NCBI GenBank assembly: GCA_037145635.1
Contig: JBBCXB010000002.1
Location: 124,001-188,000 of the forward strand
Direction: 5' to 3'
Origin: JAATFS01 sp037145635
Lineage (GTDB): Bacteria > Pseudomonadota > Gammaproteobacteria > Xanthomonadales > Xanthomonadaceae
DNA length: 64,000 nucleotides
Of this stretch, positions 32,885 to 41,349 are shown piece by piece. The position numbers were made by a program, and so were the translations under genes. The notes below the pieces were generated by a model, which saw only the letters and a list, made by a program, of their open reading frames with translations, was not told the DNA's origin and did not search any database. Each line of letters opens with the position of its first letter. Within the stretch, counting starts at the first letter, position 1.

Positions 32885-34960
32885 ATGACCCGCACCGCTC
32901 TCGTCACCACCGCCCTGCCCTACGCCAACGGGCCGCTGCATCTCGGCCATCTGGTCGGCTACATCCAGGCCGACATCTGGGTGCGTGCGCGCCGCCTGCG
33001 CGGCGATACCGCCTGGTTCGTGTGCGCCGACGACACCCACGGCACGCCGATCATGCTGGCCGCCGAGAAGGCGGGGGTGACGCCGGAAGCCTTCATCGCC
33101 AACGTCCAGGCCAGCCACGAGCGCGACTTCGCCGCGTTCGGCGTGGCCTTCGACCACTACGACTCGACCAACTCGCCGGGCAACCGCGCGCTCACCGAGG
33201 CGTTCTACGCAAAACTCGACGCGGCCGGCCACATCTCGCGGCGCTCGGTGGCGCAGTTCTACGATCCGGCCAAGGGCATGTTCCTGCCCGACCGCTACAT
33301 CAAGGGGATCTGCCCCAACTGCGGCAGCGCCGACCAGTACGGCGACAACTGCGAGGTCTGCGGTGCGACCTACGCCCCCACCGACCTGAAGGAACCGAAG
33401 TCGGTGATCTCCGGCGCCACGCCCGAGATCCGCGACTCCGAGCATTTCTTCTTCGAGGTCGGGCACTTCGACGGCTTCCTGCGCGACTGGCTAGCCGGCG
33501 ACGTGGCCCTGCCCGGGGTCAAGGCCAAGCTCAAGGAATGGCTGGACGCCGAGGGCGGCCTGCGTGCCTGGGACATCTCGCGCGACGCCCCCTACTTCGG
33601 CTTCCAGATCCCCGGCCAGCCGGGCAAGTACTTCTACGTCTGGCTGGACGCGCCGATCGGCTACCTGAGCAGCTTCCAGGCGCTGTGCGCGCAGACCGGC
33701 GAGGCCTTCGACCCGCACCTGGCGGCCGGCACCGGCACCGAGCTGCACCACTTCATCGGCAAGGACATCGTCAACTTCCACGGCCTGTTCTGGCCGGCGG
33801 TGCTGCACGGCACCGGCCACCGCGCGCCGACCCGGCTGCACGTCAACGGCTACCTCACCGTGGACGGCGCCAAGATGTCCAAGTCGCGCGGCACCTTCGT
33901 GATGGCGCGCACCTACCTGGACGTGGGCCTGGAGCCGGAGGCGCTACGCTACTACTTCGCCGCCAAGTCCTCCGGCGGCGTGGACGACCTCGACCTCAAC
34001 CTGGGCGACTTCATCGCGCGCGTCAACGCTGACCTGGTCGGCAAGTTCGTCAACCTCGCCAGCCGCTGCGCCGGCTTCATCGGCAAGCGCTTCGACGGCC
34101 GCCTCGCCGACACGCTGCCCGACGCCGCGCAGTACGACCGCTTCGTCGCCGCGCTCGCCCCGATCCGCGAGGCCTACGAGCGCAACGACCCCGCCAGCGC
34201 GATCCGGCAGACCATGGCGCTGGCCGACGAGGCCAACCGCTACATCGACGATACCAAGCCCTGGGTGATCGCCAAAGAGCTCGACGGCGGCCGCGCCGAT
34301 GCCGCCGCACAGCTGCAGGCGGTCTGCAGCCAGGGCCTGAACCTGTTCCGCGTGCTGGTGGCCGCGCTCAAGCCGATCCTGCCGCGCACGGCCGCCGAGG
34401 CCGAGGCCTTCCTGTCGGCGCCGCTGACCGGCTGGGACGCCATCGCCGCCCCGCTGACCGCGCACGTCATCCAGCCCTATGCCCCGCTGTTCACCCGACT
34501 CGACCCCAAACTCATCGACGCCATGACCGACGCTTCCAAGGACACCCTCGCCGCCGCCCAGCCGACGCCGGCCAAGCCCGCCCCGGCAGCGGCAGTAGCC
34601 CAGCCCGACGCCGCGCCCGCCACGACCAGCCTGGTCGGGATCGACGACTTCGCCAGGCTCGACCTGCGCATCGGCAAGGTGCTGGTGTGCGAGTTCGTGG
34701 ACGGCTCGGACAAGCTGCTGCGCTTCGAGCTGGATGCCGGCGAACTGGGCAAGCGCCAGATCTTCTCCGGCATCCGCGCCAGCTACGGCGAGCCGGAAAA
34801 GCTGGTCGGCCGCAGCGTGGTGTTCATCGCCAACCTGGCGCCGCGCAAGATGCGCTTCGGCCTGAGCGAGGGCATGATCCTGTCGGCCGGCTTCGACGGC
34901 GGCGCGCTGGCGCTGCTGGATGCCGACGGCGGCGCGTTGCCGGGCATGCCGGTGCGCTGA
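32885..34960 (+). CDS. metG: Methionyl-tRNA synthetase
   Basis: MetRS charges tRNA-Met. The 691-residue protein contains the class I HIGH signature as PYANGPLHLGHL, a zinc knuckle CPNCGSADQYGDNCEVCG in the connective peptide, the KMSKS motif in GAKMSKSRG, and after a Pro/Ala-rich linker a C-terminal tRNA-binding domain (FARLDLRIGKVLVCEFVD) that drives dimerisation. The length and layout match the E. coli-type dimeric enzyme. It has its own likely promoter and is followed after 8 bp by a HAD phosphatase gene. Confidence 0.98.
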   Translation: MTRTALVTTALPYANGPLHLGHLVGYIQADIWVRARRLRGDTAWFVCADDTHGTPIMLAAEKAGVTPEAFIANVQASHERDFAAFGVAFDHYDSTNSPGNRALTEAFYAKLDAAGHISRRSVAQFYDPAKGMFLPDRYIKGICPNCGSADQYGDNCEVCGATYAPTDLKEPKSVISGATPEIRDSEHFFFEVGHFDGFLRDWLAGDVALPGVKAKLKEWLDAEGGLRAWDISRDAPYFGFQIPGQPGKYFYVWLDAPIGYLSSFQALCAQTGEAFDPHLAAGTGTELHHFIGKDIVNFHGLFWPAVLHGTGHRAPTRLHVNGYLTVDGAKMSKSRGTFVMARTYLDVGLEPEALRYYFAAKSSGGVDDLDLNLGDFIARVNADLVGKFVNLASRCAGFIGKRFDGRLADTLPDAAQYDRFVAALAPIREAYERNDPASAIRQTMALADEANRYIDDTKPWVIAKELDGGRADAAAQLQAVCSQGLNLFRVLVAALKPILPRTAAEAEAFLSAPLTGWDAIAAPLTAHVIQPYAPLFTRLDPKLIDAMTDASKDTLAAAQPTPAKPAPAAAVAQPDAAPATTSLVGIDDFARLDLRIGKVLVCEFVDGSDKLLRFELDAGELGKRQIFSGIRASYGEPEKLVGRSVVFIANLAPRKMRFGLSEGMILSAGFDGGALALLDADGGALPGMPVR

Positions 34961-34968
34961 TTCCCGCC

Positions 34969-35559
34969 ATGCAACTGGCGCTGTTCGACTTCGACCACAC
35001 GCTGACCCGCTGTGACACCTATGCGCGGTTCCTGCGGCGGGTGGCCACGCCGGCGCAGCAGGCGCGGGCGTGGCGGACGGTGGGGCCGTGGCTGGTCGGA
35101 TACCGTGCCGGCGTGGTGTCGGCACGGGCGATCCGTGCACGGGTGACGCGGATGGTGTTCGCCGGACGCGACGCCGGGGACATCGGCGCGCAGGCGCGCC
35201 AGTACGCCGAGCACACGCTGCCGGGACTGCTGGACCCGTCGATGATGCAGCGGCTGCACTGGCACCGCGCGCAGGGACACGAGGTGGCGCTGGTGTCGGC
35301 GTCGATCGACCTCTATCTGCAGCCCTGGTGCGCGCAGCACGGGCTGGCGCTGATCTGCAACCGCCTGGAACAGCGCGACGGCGTGCTGACCGGCCGCTAT
35401 GCCGGGCGCGACTGCGGCCCGCACAAGGCGCGCCGGGTGAGCGAGCACTACGCACTGGGGCGCTACGCGCGCATCCACGCCTACGGCGACAGTGCCGAGG
35501 ACCGGCCGATGCTGGCGCTGGCGCACGAGCGCTGGTATCGCGGGCGACGCCAGGCCTGA
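34969..35559 (+). CDS. HAD superfamily (subfamily IB) phosphatase
   Basis: The 196-residue protein has the catalytic DFDHTLTRCDT motif (DxDxT, nucleophile Asp8), a helical cap, motif II Ser in VALVSASIDLYLQPW, and the metal-binding AYGDSAEDRPML motif. This is the HAD-IB fold of phosphoserine phosphatase-like and SerB-related enzymes; the substrate is not evident. ATG at 34969 follows the metG stop by 8 bp, so cotranscription is likely. An in-frame extension inside metG exists but lacks conservation. Confidence 0.87.
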   Translation: MQLALFDFDHTLTRCDTYARFLRRVATPAQQARAWRTVGPWLVGYRAGVVSARAIRARVTRMVFAGRDAGDIGAQARQYAEHTLPGLLDPSMMQRLHWHRAQGHEVALVSASIDLYLQPWCAQHGLALICNRLEQRDGVLTGRYAGRDCGPHKARRVSEHYALGRYARIHAYGDSAEDRPMLALAHERWYRGRRQA

Positions 35560-35660
35560 GCCGGCACGGCGGCGCTGGGCGATAATGCGCACGCACCGTG
35601 GTGCATCCGGTCCGCCGGTGCGATCGCGATGCCCCTCCGCCCGCGCCGCCGACGCCACGC

Positions 35661-36074
35661 ATGCCTGATCCCGCTTCCCTGACCGAACGCCTCGACCGCC
35701 TGCTGCCGCAGACCCAATGCGGCCAGTGCGGTTTCGACGGCTGCCGCCCATATGCCGAGGCGATGGCACGCGGCGAGGCCGGCGTGGAGCGGTGCCCGCC
35801 GGGTGGCGATGCCGGCGCACGCGCGCTGGCGCACGTGCTGCAGCGGCCCGCGCTGCCCTACGATCGCGGCCGCGGCACGCACCGGCCGCCGCAGCTGGCC
35901 TGGATCGTCGAGGCCGACTGCATCGGCTGCACCAAGTGCATCCAGGCCTGTCCGGTCGATGCCATCGTCGGCGGCGCCAAGCACATGCACACGGTGATCG
36001 CGCCGCTGTGCACCGGATGCGAGCTCTGCGTGCCGGCGTGCCCGGTCGACTGCATCGAGTTGCGTCCGGGCTGA
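35661..36074 (+). CDS. rnfB: Short RnfB-like ferredoxin-type electron-transfer protein
   Basis: The 137-residue protein has the RnfB N-terminal iron-sulfur motif CGQCGFDGC...CPPGG, then two 4Fe-4S motifs, CIGCTKCIQACPVDAIVGG and CTGCELCVPACPVDCIEL. It lacks the N-terminal membrane helix of canonical RnfB/RsxB, and no other rnf genes are near; stand-alone short RnfB genes are characteristic of xanthomonads as I recall. It probably passes electrons in the cytosol, partner unknown. ATG at 35661 opens the conserved part; an in-frame GTG at 35598 is possible. A GATAAT at 35581 could be its -10. Confidence 0.88.
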   Translation: MPDPASLTERLDRLLPQTQCGQCGFDGCRPYAEAMARGEAGVERCPPGGDAGARALAHVLQRPALPYDRGRGTHRPPQLAWIVEADCIGCTKCIQACPVDAIVGGAKHMHTVIAPLCTGCELCVPACPVDCIELRPG

Positions 36075-36249
36075 GCCCGCGCCCCCGCCGCGGCCGGGTG
36101 CCCGCGATCGTCCGGGAACCGCGGCGCATCGCAAGGCCCTTGCGAACGCCCTGGCCGGGCAGCCGGCGCTGACGCATTCATGCAGTACGCGCATCCGCGG
36201 CCGCACCGTCTCCGTATTGGCTTGCATCCCTTCCCGCGGACGCGCGCCG

Positions 36250-37017
36250 ATGCCGCTGCTCACTCGCCCCTGGTGGCGGCCCCGGCCGCTGCCGCTGAAG
36301 TTGCTGCTGTTGCTGCTGGGCCTGCCCGCGGTGGCCGGCGCGACCACCCGCTACGACGGCGACGCGCAGGCGGCCGAGGGCGGCCGCCTGCTGTACCGCG
36401 AATCGCACTGGGTGGAACCCGACGGCGGCCGCGTGGTGCTGTACCGCTGCCCGGGCGGCGCCGCGTTCGCGCGCAAGCAGGTCGGTGGCGGCAGCGATCC
36501 CGACTTCGAGCTGGTGGACGCGCGCGACGGCTATCGCGAGGGTGTGCGCACGCGGCAGGGGCGGCGCGAGATGTTCCTGCAGCGTCCGGGGCGGCCCGAG
36601 CAGGCCGTGGCGCTGCCACCGGCGAACGGCCCGCGCATCGTCGACGCCGGCTTCGACGAGTACCTGCGTGCGCACTGGGACACGGCCGCGGCGCAGCGCG
36701 TCGACTTCGTGCTGCCCGGCCTGCAGCGCACGCTGGCGTTCCGCATCCAGGACCAGGGCGAGCACGACGGGCTGCGCCGCTACCGACTGGCGGTCGCCGC
36801 CTGGTACGGCGGTGCGCTGCCGCACGTGGACGTGGCCTACGCCATGCGCGATCGCCGCCTGGCCGAATTCGACGGCGTCGGCAACATCCGCGACGACGCC
36901 GGCGCCTACCCCCGGGTCCGCATCGTGTTTCCCGCGCAGGCGCAGCGCCCGGCGGCGCCGGGCGAGGCCGAGCAGGCGCGCCGGCAGCCGCTGGTCGCGC
37001 GTTGCGCCGCCGCATGA
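36250..37017 (+). CDS. Exported protein of unknown function
   Basis: The 255-residue product starts with a basic, Leu-rich signal sequence (LKLLLLLLGLPAVAGA) and appears to be periplasmic. The mature part is a mix of strands and charged loops (GGRLLYRESHWVEPDGGRVV, GFDEYLRAHWDTAAAQRVDF) with one cysteine near the middle and one near the C-terminus. I recognise no family. ATG at 36250 is chosen because it directly precedes the signal; an in-frame start at 36217 would lengthen the N-region. It lies 79 bp before a small membrane-protein gene and may share its transcript. Confidence 0.75.
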   Translation: MPLLTRPWWRPRPLPLKLLLLLLGLPAVAGATTRYDGDAQAAEGGRLLYRESHWVEPDGGRVVLYRCPGGAAFARKQVGGGSDPDFELVDARDGYREGVRTRQGRREMFLQRPGRPEQAVALPPANGPRIVDAGFDEYLRAHWDTAAAQRVDFVLPGLQRTLAFRIQDQGEHDGLRRYRLAVAAWYGGALPHVDVAYAMRDRRLAEFDGVGNIRDDAGAYPRVRIVFPAQAQRPAAPGEAEQARRQPLVARCAAA

Positions 37018-37096
37018 ACGCCGCCGCCTTCACGTCCGTTCCGCGGCCCGTGCGTACAACGGCAGAACCGCTTTCCCTCGTCCCTGGAGAACCCGC

Positions 37097-37465
37097 ATGG
37101 CCAAGGCCTACCTCTGGATCAACGCCGTGCTCTACGTGGCCATGGCCGCCTGGTGCACCCTGTCGCCGGCGCGGACCGCGGCCTCGATCGGCTACAGCGC
37201 GCTCACCCGCGCCGGGCAATCCGAATACCTGGTCATCTACGGCGGACTGCAGCTCGGCATGGCGTTCCTGTTCGGCTACTTCGCCTGGACCGACCAGGTC
37301 CGCACCGGGCTGGTCGTCTCGCTGGCGTTCTACCTGCCGATCGTGCTCTACCGCAGCGTCACCCTCGCACGGCTGTGGCCGGTCTCCAGCACCACCGTCG
37401 CGCTGGCCGTGGTGGAGATCGTGCTGCTGCTCGCCGCGGCGGTGCTGTGGCTGCGCGCACGGTGA
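37097..37465 (+). CDS. Small four-helix membrane protein (DUF4345-like)
   Basis: The 122-residue protein consists almost entirely of four hydrophobic helices: YLWINAVLYVAMAAWCTL, the YLVIYGGLQLGMAFLFGYFA segment, TGLVVSLAFYLPIVLY and VALAVVEIVLLLAAAVLWL. The YGG motif at the start of the second helix resembles DUF4345 proteins. It has a GGAGAA ribosome-binding site and ends 58 bp before the sigma factor gene. Function unknown. Confidence 0.75.
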   Translation: MAKAYLWINAVLYVAMAAWCTLSPARTAASIGYSALTRAGQSEYLVIYGGLQLGMAFLFGYFAWTDQVRTGLVVSLAFYLPIVLYRSVTLARLWPVSSTTVALAVVEIVLLLAAAVLWLRAR

Positions 37466-37523
37466 GCGACGGATTCATCCAAAGCGGTTAGGATCGGCCC
37501 CACCTTCGCCACTTGCCGACCGC

Positions 37524-38084
37524 ATGAGCCTTGCCCCCGGACACGACGACGAAACTGGACAGTTGCTGGTCGCCACCGCGACCGGCGACCGCCGTGCGTT
37601 CGAGACGCTCTACCGGCAGACCTCCGGGCGCCTGTTCGGCGTGTGCCTGCGCATGATCCCGCAGCGCGCCGAGGCCGAGGACGTGCTGCAGGACGTGTTC
37701 ACCGTGATCTGGCACAAGGCCGGCCAGTTCGATCCGGCGCGCGCGCGCGGCTTCACCTGGCTGGCGATGATCGCGCGCAACAAGGCGATCGACCACCTGC
37801 GCGCCAGCCGGCCGCAGCGCCGCTCGGTCGCGCTGGATGATGCCGGCGAGCTGGCGGACGCCGATGCCTCGCCGCTGGAGCGCGCGGAGAGCGGCGACAC
37901 CCGCCGCCGCATCGATGCATGCCTGGGCGAGCTGGAGCCGCCGCGCAGCGACCTGATCCGCACCGCGTTCTTCGAAGGCGTCACCTACGAGGAACTGGCC
38001 GCGCGCAGCGATACGCCGATCGGAACCGTGAAGAGCTGGATCCGCCGGGGTCTGGCCAAGCTCAAGGCGTGCCTGGAACGATGA
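37524..38084 (+). CDS. ECF-type RNA polymerase sigma factor (SigK-like)
   Basis: The 186-residue protein has sigma region 2 (AFETLYRQTSGRLFGVCLRM, EDVLQDVFTVIWHKA, and the promoter-melting WLAMIARNKAIDHLRA) and region 4 (LIRTAFFEGVTYEELAARSD, PIGTVKSWIRRGLAKLK), with no region 1.1 or 3, the layout of ECF sigma factors. The stop overlaps the start of an RskA-type anti-sigma gene (ATGA), so it is held inactive by that membrane protein until a signal arrives. Pairing with RskA is characteristic of the SigK-like ECF group. The fatty-acid modification genes downstream are its most likely targets. Confidence 0.93.
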   Translation: MSLAPGHDDETGQLLVATATGDRRAFETLYRQTSGRLFGVCLRMIPQRAEAEDVLQDVFTVIWHKAGQFDPARARGFTWLAMIARNKAIDHLRASRPQRRSVALDDAGELADADASPLERAESGDTRRRIDACLGELEPPRSDLIRTAFFEGVTYEELAARSDTPIGTVKSWIRRGLAKLKACLER

Positions 38085-38878
38085 ACACCCTGCTTCCCGA
38101 TCAGGAACCGCCGCGCGACGTGCTCGCCGGCGAGTACGTGCTGGGCCTGCATTCGCGGGAGCAGCGCCAGGCGCTGGAGCAGCGGCTGCAGGGCGATGCC
38201 GCCTTCGCCGCCGCGGTGGCGCAATGGCAGGCGCACCTGGCGCCGCTGCTGGACGAGATCCCCGCCGTGGACGTGCCCGAGCGCGTGTGGGTGCGGATCC
38301 GCGCCAGCCTGCTGCTGACCCCGGTCCCGCCGCGAACCGCTGCGGCGCCGCCGGCGCGGGCGCCCTCGTTCTGGGACAACCTCAGGCTCTGGCGCTGGCT
38401 CGGTGCCGGCGGCCTGGCCACCGCGGCCGCCTGCCTGCTGGTGCTGCTGAGCGTGCGCACGCCGGTGCCGGCCCCCGCGACCGCACCGCCGCCGGTGGCG
38501 ACCGTGCCGAGCGCGCCGGCGCCGAGCGGCGTGGCGATGACCGCCACCCTCGCCACCGCCGACGGCCGCCCCGGCTACGTCGCGCTGATGGATGCGGACA
38601 AGCGCCGCATCACGGTGACGCCGCTGGATCGCACCCCCACCGCCGGCAAGGTGCCGGAACTGTGGCTGGTCACGCCGGACGGCAAGGCGCATTCGCTGGG
38701 CCTGTTCGACGAGCAGCGTTCGCGCATGGCCCGCATCCCCGATGCGCTGATGCCGATGCTGGGCGAGGATGCCCTGCTTGCGGTCACGCTGGAGCCGCCG
38801 GGCGGCGCGCCGGGCGGCATCGCCACCGGTGCCGTGGTGGCCAAGGGCGGCATCACCTCGCTCACGCTGGCGCCCTGA
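38081..38878 (+). CDS. RskA-type membrane anti-sigma factor
   Basis: The 265-residue protein has an N-terminal helical anti-sigma region (VLAGEYVLGLHSREQRQALE, WQAHLAPLLDEI), one membrane helix (GAGGLATAAACLLVLLSV, about 107-124), a Pro/Ala-rich linker and a C-terminal periplasmic RskA domain containing GYVALMDADKRRITVTPL, VPELWLVTPDGKAHSLGLFD and the end GGAPGGIATGAVVAKGG. It would hold the ECF sigma factor at the membrane. ATG at 38081 overlaps the sigma stop. A 237-bp gap separates it from the desaturase gene. Confidence 0.92.
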   Translation: MNTLLPDQEPPRDVLAGEYVLGLHSREQRQALEQRLQGDAAFAAAVAQWQAHLAPLLDEIPAVDVPERVWVRIRASLLLTPVPPRTAAAPPARAPSFWDNLRLWRWLGAGGLATAAACLLVLLSVRTPVPAPATAPPPVATVPSAPAPSGVAMTATLATADGRPGYVALMDADKRRITVTPLDRTPTAGKVPELWLVTPDGKAHSLGLFDEQRSRMARIPDALMPMLGEDALLAVTLEPPGGAPGGIATGAVVAKGGITSLTLAP

Positions 38879-39058
38879 CGCCGGTCCCTGTTCACCTGCC
38901 TGCGACAACCGCGCGGGCAGCATGAACCCGACGTCATGAACCCGTCCGAGTGACGCGGTGCGTGCGTGCGCAACGCCGAGACGGGCGCTGCGTGCTCGCG
39001 TCGGCAGCGACGATGCAGGCCGATCGTCACCTTCAGGCGGTCGCGGCACGTGCGGGTG

Positions 39059-39084
39059 CATCCATTTTCCGCGCCGGGTCGTAT
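39059..39084 (+). promoter_or_regulatory. Candidate ECF (SigK-like) promoter of the lipid-modification operon
   Basis: CATCC (39059-39063) and CGTAT (39080-39084) are separated by 16 bp and end 31 bp before the desaturase GTG. The spacing and the CATCC -35 core agree with the CCATCC-N16/17-CCGAAT consensus reported for mycobacterial SigK. A CATCC also lies at 37476-37480 just before the sigma gene, but without a matching -10. Confidence 0.45.
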
Positions 39085-39115
39085 TGCCTGCACCACCGTA
39101 CGCCGAGAGACCTTC

Positions 39116-40096
39116 GTGCCGAGCCCAGTACTCGACCAGCGCCCCCCCGAACGCCCCGACGCCGCACCGGTGCGGCGCCCGGGTGCGTGGCGCAGCCTGG
39201 TGCGCTGGTTCGACGCGGCGGCCGACGCGCCGCTGGATCCGGCCAGCGCCGACCGCATCGACTGGCTGCGCGCCCTGCCCTACCTGGGCCTGCACCTGGC
39301 CTGCCTGGCGGTGTTCTGGACCGGGACGTCGTGGTTCGCGGTCGCGGTGGCGGTGCTGCTCTACGCGGTCCGCATGTTCGCGCTGACCGGCTTCTACCAC
39401 CGCTACTTCGCGCACCGTGCGTTCAAGACCTCGCGCGCGGTGCAGTTCGTGTTCGCCGCGCTCGGCGCCACCTGCGTGCAGCGCGGCCCGCTGTGGTGGG
39501 CCGCGCACCATCGCAACCACCATCGCCACACCGACACCGCGCTGGACCCGCATTCGCCGGGGCTGCTCGGCTTCTGGTGGAGCCATACCGGCTGGTTCCT
39601 CACCCCGCGCGGCTTCCGCACCGACTGGGCGTCGATCCCCGACCTGCGCCGCTTCCGCGAACTGCGCTTCCTCGACCGCTTCGACATCCTGCTGCCGGTG
39701 CTGCTGGCCGCGGGCCTGTACGCGCTGGGCGCCTGGCTGGAGCACGCCGCGCCGGCGCTGCACACCGACGGGTCGCAGCTGCTGGTGTGGGGATTCTGCC
39801 TGTCCACGGTGGCGTTGTTCCATGCCACCTTCACGATCAACTCGCTGGCGCACCGCTTCGGCAGCCGCCGCTTCGAGACCCGCGACGACAGCCGCAACAA
39901 CTGGCTGCTGGCGCTGATCACCTTCGGCGAGGGCTGGCACAACAACCACCACCACTTCCCCGGGTCGGCGCGTCAGGGCTTCCGCTGGTGGGAGTACGAC
40001 ATGACCTGGTACGGGCTCAAGGCGATGTCCTGGCTCGGCCTGGTGTGGGACCTGAAACCGGTGCCTGCCGCATTCGCGCGCCGGGCCCTGCGATGA
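39116..40096 (+). CDS. Acyl-CoA/acyl-lipid desaturase
   Basis: The 326-residue membrane protein carries the three histidine boxes of delta-9-type fatty acid desaturases: HRYFAHRAFK, HRNHHRHTD and HNNHHHFPG, between hydrophobic hairpins. It introduces a cis double bond into acyl chains using O2 and a di-iron centre. GTG at 39116 is chosen as start: GAGAG lies 7 bp before it, and the open frame further upstream (to 38966) is Arg-rich and not desaturase-like. It heads a run of seven overlapping genes and would supply the unsaturated substrate of the downstream Cfa-like methyltransferases. Confidence 0.92.
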   Translation: MPSPVLDQRPPERPDAAPVRRPGAWRSLVRWFDAAADAPLDPASADRIDWLRALPYLGLHLACLAVFWTGTSWFAVAVAVLLYAVRMFALTGFYHRYFAHRAFKTSRAVQFVFAALGATCVQRGPLWWAAHHRNHHRHTDTALDPHSPGLLGFWWSHTGWFLTPRGFRTDWASIPDLRRFRELRFLDRFDILLPVLLAAGLYALGAWLEHAAPALHTDGSQLLVWGFCLSTVALFHATFTINSLAHRFGSRRFETRDDSRNNWLLALITFGEGWHNNHHHFPGSARQGFRWWEYDMTWYGLKAMSWLGLVWDLKPVPAAFARRALR

Positions 40097-41349
40097 CGCC
40101 GCCGCGCTCGATCGCGGTGGTCGGCAGCGGCATCGCCGGCCTGGGCGCGGCCTGGCTGCTGTCGCGGCGCCACGCGGTCACGCTGTTCGAGGCCGGCGAG
40201 CGCCTCGGCGGGCATACCCACACCCACGACATCGAGCTGCAGGGCCGTCGTTACGCGGTGGACAGCGGCTTCATCGTCAGCAACCCGCAGCACTATCCGC
40301 TGCTGACGCGGCTGTTCGCCGAACTCGACGTGGCGACCCAGCCGACGACGATGAGCTTCTCGGTGCACGACGCGCGCAGCGGCCTGGAATACAACGCCGG
40401 CTCGCTCGGCGGGCTGTTCTGCCAGCGCCGCAACCTGGTGCGGCCGCGCTTCTGGCGCATGCTCGCCGACCTGCGGCGCTTCTACCGCGAGGCGCCGGCG
40501 GTGCTGGGTTCGCCGCACGCGGCGCTGACGCTGGGCGCCTACCTGCAGCGCCAGGGCTACTCGGACACGTTCCGCGACCAGCACCTGGTGCCGATGGCCT
40601 CGGCGCTTTGGTCGTCGCCGTCGCAGCGGATCCTCGAATTCCCGATGGGCCAGCTGATCGGCTTCATGGCCAACCACCACATGCTGCAGGTCACGGGCCG
40701 GCCGCAGTGGCAGGTGGTGCGCGGGGGATCGCGGCGCTACGTGGAGGCGCTGCGCGCGCGCTGGCGCGTGGACGAGCGCCTGGCCACACCGGTGCTTGCG
40801 GTCGAGCGCCTGGCCGACGGCGTGCGGCTGGTCTCCGCGCGTGGCGAGGAGCGCTTCGACGACGTGGTGCTCGCCTGCCATGCCGACGAAGCGCTGGCCC
40901 TGCTCAGCGATGCGAGCGCACCGGAACAGGAGATCCTCGGCGCGATCGGCTACCAGGACAACGAGACCGTGCTGCACACCGACGTGCGCGTGCTGCCGCG
41001 CGACCGCCGCGCCTGGGCCGCGTGGAACGCGCACGTGCCGGCGGCGGCCGAGGCGGACTGCACGGTCAGCTACTGGATGAACGCGCTGCAGTCGCTGGAC
41101 GCACCCGAGCCGCTGATCGTCAGCCTCAACCGCAGCCACGACATCGACCCGGCACGCGTGCTGCGGCGCATGCACTATCGCCACCCGCTGCAGAACGCCG
41201 CCTCGGTCGCCGCGCAGGCGCGCAAGGCCGAGATCCAGGGCATGCGCCGGACCTGGTTCGCCGGCGCCGGCTGGGGCTTCGGCTTCCACGAGGACGGGCT
41301 GCGCAGCGCGGTCGAGGTCGCCGCGGCGATGGGGGTGGCATGGCCGTGA
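40093..41349 (+). CDS. FAD-dependent amine-oxidase-fold oxidoreductase (COG2907-like)
   Basis: The 418-residue protein begins with a dinucleotide-binding motif (IAVVGSGIAGLGAAWLLSRR) followed by TLFEAGERLGGHTHTHDIEL, the FAD-binding pattern of the NAD(P)-binding amine oxidase-like family. GHTHTHD, SGFIVSNPQHYP and the C-terminal GAGWGFGFHEDGLRSAVEVA are typical of the COG2907 members that accompany Cfa-like genes. No membrane segment is seen. In such clusters it is thought to act on the acyl chain as a reductase or dehydrogenase. The start overlaps the desaturase stop by 4 bp and the 3' end overlaps the next gene by 10 bp. Confidence 0.88.
   Translation: MTPPRSIAVVGSGIAGLGAAWLLSRRHAVTLFEAGERLGGHTHTHDIELQGRRYAVDSGFIVSNPQHYPLLTRLFAELDVATQPTTMSFSVHDARSGLEYNAGSLGGLFCQRRNLVRPRFWRMLADLRRFYREAPAVLGSPHAALTLGAYLQRQGYSDTFRDQHLVPMASALWSSPSQRILEFPMGQLIGFMANHHMLQVTGRPQWQVVRGGSRRYVEALRARWRVDERLATPVLAVERLADGVRLVSARGEERFDDVVLACHADEALALLSDASAPEQEILGAIGYQDNETVLHTDVRVLPRDRRAWAAWNAHVPAAAEADCTVSYWMNALQSLDAPEPLIVSLNRSHDIDPARVLRRMHYRHPLQNAASVAAQARKAEIQGMRRTWFAGAGWGFGFHEDGLRSAVEVAAAMGVAWP

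Noticed and set aside
35598..35660. GTG start for rnfB giving 21 extra residues
   Set aside because: The extension is Pro/Arg-rich and unlike RnfB; ATG 35661 begins the conserved part.
38921..38944. Direct repeat CATGAACCCG twice, 14 bp apart, after the anti-sigma gene
   Set aside because: Only two copies and no relation to any promoter element; could be a regulator site but nothing else supports it.
38966..39115. N-terminal extension of the desaturase by 50 residues
   Set aside because: The added residues are Arg-rich and lie in what looks like the promoter; GTG 39116 has a ribosome-binding site.
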